36,108 bases of DNA from Novosphingobium naphthalenivorans NBRC 102051. GTDB lineage: Bacteria; Pseudomonadota; Alphaproteobacteria; Sphingomonadales; Sphingomonadaceae. The notes below the pieces were generated by a model. It ran no database searches and was not told the origin of the DNA. It saw nothing but the letters and a program-made list of their open reading frames with translations. Position numbers and translations under genes: made by a program. The first letter of the stretch is position 1. Each line of letters starts with the position of its first letter. Shown in pieces: positions 31,579-36,108 of the stretch. Location of the stretch: the NCBI RefSeq assembly GCF_001590985.1, contig NZ_BCTX01000056.1:1-36108 (forward strand), given 5' to 3'.

Positions 31579-32152
31579 TACCTACACTCCGCGTCTGCGT
31601 ACCAAGTACGACGCCGAAATCGCGAAGGCGATGACCGAGAAGTTCGGCTACAAGAACGTGATGGAAGTTCCGAAGATCGAGAAGATCACGCTCAACATGG
31701 GCGTGGGCGAGGCGAGCCAGGACAAGAAGAAGGTCACGACCGCCGCTGCCGAGATGGAAGCCATCGCTGGCCAGAAGCCGGTGATCACCAAGGCCCGCAA
31801 GTCGATCGCGCAGTTCAAGCTGCGTGAAGGCATGCCGATCGGCTGCAAGGTGACGCTGCGCCGCGAGCGCATGTACGAATTCCTCGATCGCCTCATCACG
31901 ATCGCGATGCCCCGCATCCGCGACTTCCGTGGCCTGAACCCCAAGTCGTTCGACGGCCGCGGCAACTACGCGATGGGTCTCAAGGAGCAGATCATCTTCC
32001 CGGAGATCAGCTACGACAAGATCGAGAAGGTGCGTGGCATGGACATCATCGTCACCACCACCGCCAAGACCGACGAGGAAGCGCGCGAGCTGCTCCGTCT
32101 GTTCGGTTTCCCGTTCCCGGCTGAAGAGTCGGAACAGAAGGAGGCGGCGTGA
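31571..32152 (+). CDS. rplE: 50S ribosomal protein L5
   Basis: A 193-residue L5, which binds 5S rRNA and contacts P-site tRNA. Seen: KIEKITLNMGVGEASQDKK, GQKPVITKARKSIAQFKLRE, GCKVTLRRERMYEFLDRL and FRGLNPKSFDGRGNYAMGLK. It is about 14 residues longer than E. coli L5 through a terminal EESEQKEAA tail. The start overlaps rplX. Confidence 0.98.
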   Translation: MADTYTPRLRTKYDAEIAKAMTEKFGYKNVMEVPKIEKITLNMGVGEASQDKKKVTTAAAEMEAIAGQKPVITKARKSIAQFKLREGMPIGCKVTLRRERMYEFLDRLITIAMPRIRDFRGLNPKSFDGRGNYAMGLKEQIIFPEISYDKIEKVRGMDIIVTTTAKTDEEARELLRLFGFPFPAEESEQKEAA

Positions 32153-32178
32153 GCCGCCGCTAGAGAGAGCTTAAGTCC

Positions 32179-32484
32179 ATGGCGAAACTGAGTTCCGTTA
32201 ACAAGAACGAGCGTCGTAAGAAGCTCGTCAAGAAGTATGCAGGCAAGTACGCGCGCCTCAAGGCGATCGCTGACGATGAATCGCTCGATGAAACCGAGCG
32301 CCTCATTGCCCGCCTCAAGCTGGCCGAGATCCCGCGCAACGGCAATCCGACCCGGATTCGCAATCGCTGCGCCACGACCGGCCGTCCGCGCGGTTACTAC
32401 CGCAAGTTCGGCCTCTGCCGCGTCGAGCTGCGTGATCTTGCCAACAAGGGCATGATCCCCGGCGTGACCAAGTCGAGCTGGTAA
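32179..32484 (+). CDS. rpsN: 30S ribosomal protein S14 (zinc-free type)
   Basis: A 101-residue S14 of the long, zinc-independent form: only two cysteines are present (RNRCATTGRPRGYYRKFGLC), not the CxxC...CxxC ribbon of the short form. It belongs to the 30S head. Seen also: NKNERRKKLVKKYAGKYARL and NKGMIPGVTKSSW. It starts 26 bp after rplE. Confidence 0.98.
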   Translation: MAKLSSVNKNERRKKLVKKYAGKYARLKAIADDESLDETERLIARLKLAEIPRNGNPTRIRNRCATTGRPRGYYRKFGLCRVELRDLANKGMIPGVTKSSW

Positions 32485-32498
32485 GGGAATAGACGAAG

Positions 32499-32894
32499 AT
32501 GGCTATGACCGATCCCCTGGGTGATATGCTCACCCGCATTCGCAACGGCCAGCGCGCCAAGAAGGACTCCGTCCTGTCGCCGGCCTCCAAGCTTCGTGCC
32601 CGCGTGCTCGAAGTGCTCCAGCGCGAAGGCTACATTCGTGGCTACAGCGAAGATGCCACCGGCGCTCACCCGCAGCTGCGCATCGAGCTGAAGTATTTCG
32701 AAGGCGAGCCCGCGATCAAGCACGTGCAGCGCGTCTCCAAGCCGGGCCGCCGCGTCTACTCGGGTTCGAAGGAACTCCCGGTTGTGCGCAATGGCCTTGG
32801 CATCACCATCGTCTCGACGCCCAAGGGCGTGCTTTCCGACGCGGAAGCCCGTTCGCAGAACGTCGGCGGCGAAGTGCTGGCGGAGGTGTTCTGA
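32499..32894 (+). CDS. rpsH: 30S ribosomal protein S8
   Basis: A 131-residue S8, central-domain primary binder; in E. coli it also represses the spc operon. Seen: MTDPLGDMLTRIRNGQRAKK, VLQREGYIRGYSED, RRVYSGSKELPVVRNGLGIT and DAEARSQNVGGEVLAEVF. The stop overlaps the rplF start by 1 nt (TGATG). Confidence 0.98.
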   Translation: MAMTDPLGDMLTRIRNGQRAKKDSVLSPASKLRARVLEVLQREGYIRGYSEDATGAHPQLRIELKYFEGEPAIKHVQRVSKPGRRVYSGSKELPVVRNGLGITIVSTPKGVLSDAEARSQNVGGEVLAEVF

Positions 32895-33427
32895 TGAGCC
32901 GCATCGGTAAAAGGCCGGTTGCGATCCCCGGCGGTGTTACCGCCGCGATCGACAACGGCGTCCTCTCGGTGAAGGGTCCCAAGGGCACTCTCACCATGGG
33001 CCTTTCGGACCTCGTGACCTATTCGGTCGAAGAAGGTTCGATCGCCGTGCAGCCCGTGAACCAGACCAAGGCTGCCCGCAGCCACTGGGGCATGCAGCGC
33101 ACGCTGGTCTCCAACCTGATCGAAGGCGTTACCAACGGCTTCTCGAAGGTTCTCGAGATCAAGGGCGTTGGCTACCGTGCCGCCGCGCAGGGCAAGACCC
33201 TGAAGCTGCAGCTCGGCTACTCGCACGACGTGGACATCGACGTGCCGGAAGGCATCGAGATCAAGACCCCGGATAACACCACGGTCGAGATCTCCGGTAT
33301 CGACAAGCAGAAGGTCGGCCAGATTGCGGCCGAGATCCGTCGCTGGCGCAAGCCCGAACCCTACAAGGGCAAGGGTATCAAGTACCGCGGCGAGTTCATC
33401 TTCCGCAAGGAAGGGAAGAAGAAGTAA
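32894..33427 (+). CDS. rplF: 50S ribosomal protein L6
   Basis: A 177-residue L6 near the factor-binding site. Seen: MSRIGKRPVAIPGGVTAAID, GVTNGFSKVLEIKGVGYRAA, QLGYSHDVDIDVPEGIEIK and the C-terminal IRRWRKPEPYKGKGIKYRGE. It overlaps rpsH and rplR by 1 nt each, a sign of strict translational coupling. Confidence 0.98.
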   Translation: MSRIGKRPVAIPGGVTAAIDNGVLSVKGPKGTLTMGLSDLVTYSVEEGSIAVQPVNQTKAARSHWGMQRTLVSNLIEGVTNGFSKVLEIKGVGYRAAAQGKTLKLQLGYSHDVDIDVPEGIEIKTPDNTTVEISGIDKQKVGQIAAEIRRWRKPEPYKGKGIKYRGEFIFRKEGKKK

Positions 33428-33765
33428 TGGCCAAGCTTTCCCTTTTCGAACGCCGCCGCCGGCGCGTCCGTACCGCTCTTCGCGCCCGTTCGGGCGACCG
33501 TCCGCGTCTGTCGGTGCATCGCACCGGCCGTCACATCTATGCGCAGATCATCGACGATGCGCAGGGCCGCACCGTGGCCGCCGCCAATACCCTTGGCGGC
33601 AAGGGCACGGATGTCGACGCTGCCACTCGCGTGGGCAAGGAGCTCGCCGAGGCTGCCAAGAAGGCGGGCGTCACTTCTGTCGTGTTCGATCGCGGCGGTT
33701 TCCTGTTCCATGGCCGCGTCAAGGCGCTGGCCGAAGCCGCCCGTGAAGGCGGGCTGGAGTTCTGA
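33427..33765 (+). CDS. rplR: 50S ribosomal protein L18
   Basis: A 112-residue L18, a 5S rRNA binder of the central protuberance. Seen: FERRRRRVRTALRARSGDRP, RLSVHRTGRHIYAQIIDDAQ and VFDRGGFLFHGRVKALAEAA. The ATG overlaps the rplF stop by 1 nt; rpsE follows after 2 bp. Confidence 0.98.
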   Translation: MAKLSLFERRRRRVRTALRARSGDRPRLSVHRTGRHIYAQIIDDAQGRTVAAANTLGGKGTDVDAATRVGKELAEAAKKAGVTSVVFDRGGFLFHGRVKALAEAAREGGLEF

Positions 33766-33767
33766 TC

Positions 33768-34472
33768 ATGGCAGACGAAAACACCATCGAACAGCCGATC
33801 GCGGCTGATGCCCCGCAGGGCGAAGCCAACGAAGGCGGCCGTGGCCGTCGTGGCCGTGGCGAACGCGGTGAGCGTGGCGGCCGTGGCCGTGGCGATCGCG
33901 GCGACCGCCGTGGCCGCCGCGAGGACGAGGAACAGGGTGAAGAGCTGATCGAAAAGCTCGTTCACATCAACCGCGTCTCCAAGACCGTCAAGGGCGGTAA
34001 GCGCTTCGGTTTCGCCGCTCTGGTCGTCGTCGGTGACGGCAAGGGCCGCGTTGGCTTCGGTCACGCCAAGGCTCGCGAAGTGCCCGAGGCGATCACCAAG
34101 GCGACCGCTTCGGCCAAGAAGAAGATGATCCGCGTCGCGCTGAAGGAGGGCCGTACCCTCCATCACGACGGCAAGGGCCACTTCGGCGCCGGCCGCGTCA
34201 ATGTCCGTACGGCGCCTGCCGGTACGGGCATCATCGCCGGCGGTCCGATGCGCGCCGTGTTCGAGAGCCTGGGCGTCCATGACGTCGTGACCAAGTCGGT
34301 CGGCACCTCGAACCCGTACAACATGATCCGCGCCACGTTCGACGCGCTGACCAACCAGACTTCGCCGAAGTCGGTGGCCCAGCGTCGCGGCAAGAAGGTT
34401 GCTGACCTTCTCGGCCGCGGTGGCGCCAGCGAGGTGGAGGCCGAGGCCGCCGCCGAAGCTATCGTGGAGTAA
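33768..34472 (+). CDS. rpsE: 30S ribosomal protein S5 with RG-rich N-terminal extension
   Basis: A 234-residue S5, about 65 residues longer than the E. coli protein. The conserved core starts near residue 55 (EELIEKLVHINRVSKTVKGG), then FAALVVVGDGKGRVGFGHAK, GAGRVNVRTAPAGTGIIAGG and NPYNMIRATFDAL. Ahead of it are an acidic lead and an Arg/Gly-rich tract (residues 22-51: GGRGRRGRGERGERGGRGRG and onward), which is probably disordered and RNA-binding. A C-terminal acidic-alanine tail is also present. S5 acts in decoding fidelity and mRNA entry; the spectinomycin loop (SKTVKGGKRF) looks ordinary. Confidence 0.97.
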   Translation: MADENTIEQPIAADAPQGEANEGGRGRRGRGERGERGGRGRGDRGDRRGRREDEEQGEELIEKLVHINRVSKTVKGGKRFGFAALVVVGDGKGRVGFGHAKAREVPEAITKATASAKKKMIRVALKEGRTLHHDGKGHFGAGRVNVRTAPAGTGIIAGGPMRAVFESLGVHDVVTKSVGTSNPYNMIRATFDALTNQTSPKSVAQRRGKKVADLLGRGGASEVEAEAAAEAIVE

Positions 34473-34478
34473 TCGACC

Positions 34479-34655
34479 ATGGCCAAGATCAAGATCAAGC
34501 AGATCGGTTCGCCGATCCGTCGTCCCGAGAACCAGAAGAAGATCCTTATCGGTCTGGGCCTCGGCAAGATGCACCGCGTCGTGGAGCTGGAAGACACCGC
34601 CGAAGTGCGCGGTGCCATCGCCAAGCTGCCGCACATGGTGGCTATCGTCGACTGA
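34479..34655 (+). CDS. rpmD: 50S ribosomal protein L30
   Basis: A 58-residue L30, normal length, easily missed because it is short. Seen: AKIKIKQIGSPIRRPENQKK, ILIGLGLGKMHRVVELEDT and AIAKLPHMVAIVD. It starts 6 bp after the rpsE stop. In most bacteria rplO and secY follow directly; here a strong terminator comes 28 nt after the stop. Confidence 0.97.
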   Translation: MAKIKIKQIGSPIRRPENQKKILIGLGLGKMHRVVELEDTAEVRGAIAKLPHMVAIVD

Positions 34656-34682
34656 GCCTTTCGGCATCGGTACGAAATCAGG

Positions 34683-34717
34683 AAGGCCCCGGTGGAAACG
34701 CCGGGGCCTTTCGTTTT
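34683..34717 (+). terminator. Terminator after rpmD
   Basis: AAGGCCCCGG and CCGGGGCCTT form a perfect 10-bp stem around TGGAAACG, followed by TCGTTTT. It is a strong intrinsic terminator that ends the ribosomal transcript before the lipoprotein gene. Confidence 0.9.
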
Positions 34718-34804
34718 GAGGGTGGTCTGTTGTGCCGCCCCTCTTTCCCCGGCGCGCGGCTGTGCTATTCGCGCAGGCCCGGTCATTCCACTCTGGAGCA
34801 GGTC

Positions 34805-35995
34805 TTGAAGGTCAAGGGATTCGCCATCGGCGCCGTGTGTCTTGCGTCCGTAGCGGCCGCCGGCTGCACGCCTGGCGAGACGCAGTCCGATGTCATGGCG
34901 GACGGCGCTTCGGTCGCCCAATGCGGTGATCTGCGGGCGAACACCGAACGGCTTGCGGAGATGCGCCGGTCCGACGTGGATCTGCTCAAGGCGCTTCGCG
35001 GGTCGGAGCCCGATCCGGTCGCGGAAGCGAAGAAGGCGCTCGATGCCGGGGATTACCGGCTCGCCGCAGCGACGACGCCCGACGGGATCACCACAGAGCT
35101 CTACGGTGCGCAATGCCGCGTGCTGGGCGGGTTGAAGTCCTGGACCGTGCGGGCATTGACGTATGTTCCGGACGAGGCCGCGGCGATGGGCAAGGGGCCT
35201 GACGACAAGGTCACAGACTTCGGGCGGCGCTACAATGCCGCGGTGCTGTCCGATCCGCGCTATCCCTATGCAGACGTGTGCCGCGAGTTGGACCGGGCTG
35301 GGACGAAACCCGATTTTTCCGACGCAGGGGAAAAGGGCATCGAACTGCCTTACGGCTTTGCCGAACTGGGGCCGGCGCGCATGGCCTATGGCCTGGGCGC
35401 GGCGGCGCGGCGCGGTTCGGTCTATGACGTCAATGTGCTGATCAGCCGGGACAAGAAGGACGTGAATGCGCCCGATATGTTCGGTATGACGCCGCTGGCC
35501 TGGGCGATCGCCTATCACCGCTGGCCTGCGGCCGAAGCGCTGCTGCGCGCCAAGGCCAACCCGACCGGGGCTTCATGCCAGACGGCGATCGACCGCGAAT
35601 CGCCGCTACAGGTGGCGCGGATCATGCGCTGGTCGGGCATGATCCGGCGTTTGCGCCCGCTGGTGACCGAGGATGAGTTTGCCAGCTTGCGCCAGAAGCC
35701 GCGTTGGGATGATACCAGCTTGTCCGAGCTCAATCATGCGCTCGGCGAGCTCAAGGACCGCTACGACAAGGTGTTGAGCCAGCGGCCGTTCTCACGTCAC
35801 GACGTGCTGTTCGATATCGATGCGAAGGGGAACTCGACGTCCTGCCGCATGGATCCGGGCTCGAACTCGCCCGAGTTCGACAAGGAACTGTGCGACCTTG
35901 CCATCGACATCGTGCATTGGGCACCGGCCCGCGACGCGTTCGGCACGCCGGTGCCGGAAAGCGCCAAGCTGGTGGTGGGCATCGGCGGGACCTAG
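34805..35995 (+). CDS. Lipoprotein with ankyrin repeat and TonB-C-like domain
   Basis: A 396-residue protein. Start is TTG at 34805 with GGAG 6 nt upstream; it opens a lipoprotein signal peptide (VKGFAIGAVCLASVAAAGC) with lipobox Cys21. The 25 codons before it in frame do not resemble a signal. Residues 22-200 are unassigned. Around residues 215-260 is an ankyrin-type segment (MFGMTPLAWAIAYHRWPAAE, ALLRAKANP), with a weaker repeat before it. The last 75 residues (LFDIDAKGNSTSCRMDPGSN, FDKELCDLAI and APARDAFGTPVPESAKL) match the pattern of TonB C-terminal-like domains. Function unknown; an envelope stress or protein-interaction role is plausible. The stop codon lies inside a repeat. Confidence 0.78.
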   Translation: MKVKGFAIGAVCLASVAAAGCTPGETQSDVMADGASVAQCGDLRANTERLAEMRRSDVDLLKALRGSEPDPVAEAKKALDAGDYRLAAATTPDGITTELYGAQCRVLGGLKSWTVRALTYVPDEAAAMGKGPDDKVTDFGRRYNAAVLSDPRYPYADVCRELDRAGTKPDFSDAGEKGIELPYGFAELGPARMAYGLGAAARRGSVYDVNVLISRDKKDVNAPDMFGMTPLAWAIAYHRWPAAEALLRAKANPTGASCQTAIDRESPLQVARIMRWSGMIRRLRPLVTEDEFASLRQKPRWDDTSLSELNHALGELKDRYDKVLSQRPFSRHDVLFDIDAKGNSTSCRMDPGSNSPEFDKELCDLAIDIVHWAPARDAFGTPVPESAKLVVGIGGT

Positions 35996-36099
35996 AGTGA
36001 TTTCGAGGCAGGTGGAATCACCTGCCGGCTTGGAAATCACGGCAAACAAAGAACTTCCCAGGGCCGGTCTGGTTCAATCTGAACTGGATCGGCTCTAGG
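35991..36099. repeat. MITE-like palindromic element with terminal inverted repeats
   Basis: The element is bounded by CCTAGAG (35991-35997) and CTCTAGG (36093-36099), a perfect 7-bp inverted repeat. Inside are two strong stem-loops. The first is GTGATTTC/GAAATCAC enclosing GGCAGGTG-GAAT-CACCTGCC (35997-36040). The second is a 14-bp stem with three G-U pairs and an ATC loop (36063-36093). The TAG stop codon of the lipoprotein gene (35993-35995) is part of the left end. No coding sequence is inside. Repeats of this style recur in sphingomonad genomes as I remember them. Confidence 0.6.
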
Positions 36100-36108
36100 G
36101 CCAATCGA

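Overview
The window is about 36 kb of GC-rich alphaproteobacterial chromosome. A sphingomonad (Sphingomonadales, probably Novosphingobium or a close relative) fits best. Evidence: the PhyR/NepR/EcfG general stress response (GSR) module, which is confined to Alphaproteobacteria; ribosomal proteins of sphingomonad character; and dispersed palindromic repeats of a kind I associate with sphingomonads. The genus is inferred from memory, not from a search.

Layout. (1) 1-3173: the 5' end of a minus-strand gene, a Bcr/CflA-like MFS exporter and a secreted protein of unknown function. (2) 3159-9670: an extended GSR locus. It holds nepR-ecfG on the minus strand, a divergent CHASE/HWE histidine kinase, a small unknown protein, phyR (minus), a second EcfG-type sigma factor, a single-domain response regulator and a Crp/Fnr regulator. 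EcfG-type promoter motifs (GGAAC, about 17 nt, GTT) lie before nepR and the kinase (one symmetric site serving both strands), the second sigma gene and the Crp/Fnr gene. Another precedes a gene-free stretch at about 7428-7530 that looks like a small RNA with a C-rich loop, resembling GsrN of Caulobacter. (3) 9816-17793: a Tat-exported PhoX/DUF839 lipoprotein, an MCP followed by a stand-alone CZB zinc protein, a beta-CASP metallo-beta-lactamase nuclease, a LuxR-type regulator with a degenerate receiver, and a MarR-like regulator. (4) 17983-19400: a repeat-rich patch with a gene remnant and a DUF559 nuclease flanked by about 140-bp inverted repeats. (5) 19539-23961: the str operon rpsL-rpsG-fusA-tuf, closed by a terminator. 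(6) 24065-25053: a secreted protein and an HNH protein separating tuf from rpsJ. (7) 25280-34655: the S10 and spc ribosomal clusters from rpsJ to rpmD, with a hairpin-packed 350-bp spacer between rpsJ and rplC and a dispersed repeat between rpsQ and rplN. The cluster stops at a strong terminator after rpmD; rplO and secY are not in the window. (8) 34805-36108: an ankyrin/TonB-C-like lipoprotein whose stop codon lies in a small MITE-like palindromic element.

How the parts work together. In the GSR, phosphorylated PhyR sequesters NepR, freeing EcfG to transcribe GGAAC/GTT promoters. Here the module has two sigma factors, its own kinase, an extra receiver protein, probably a regulatory RNA and a Crp/Fnr output regulator, so it looks like a branched stress-signalling hub. 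The ribosomal half is conserved housekeeping. Its noteworthy features are the structured spacers, the repeat insertions and an arginine at the classic streptomycin site of S12.
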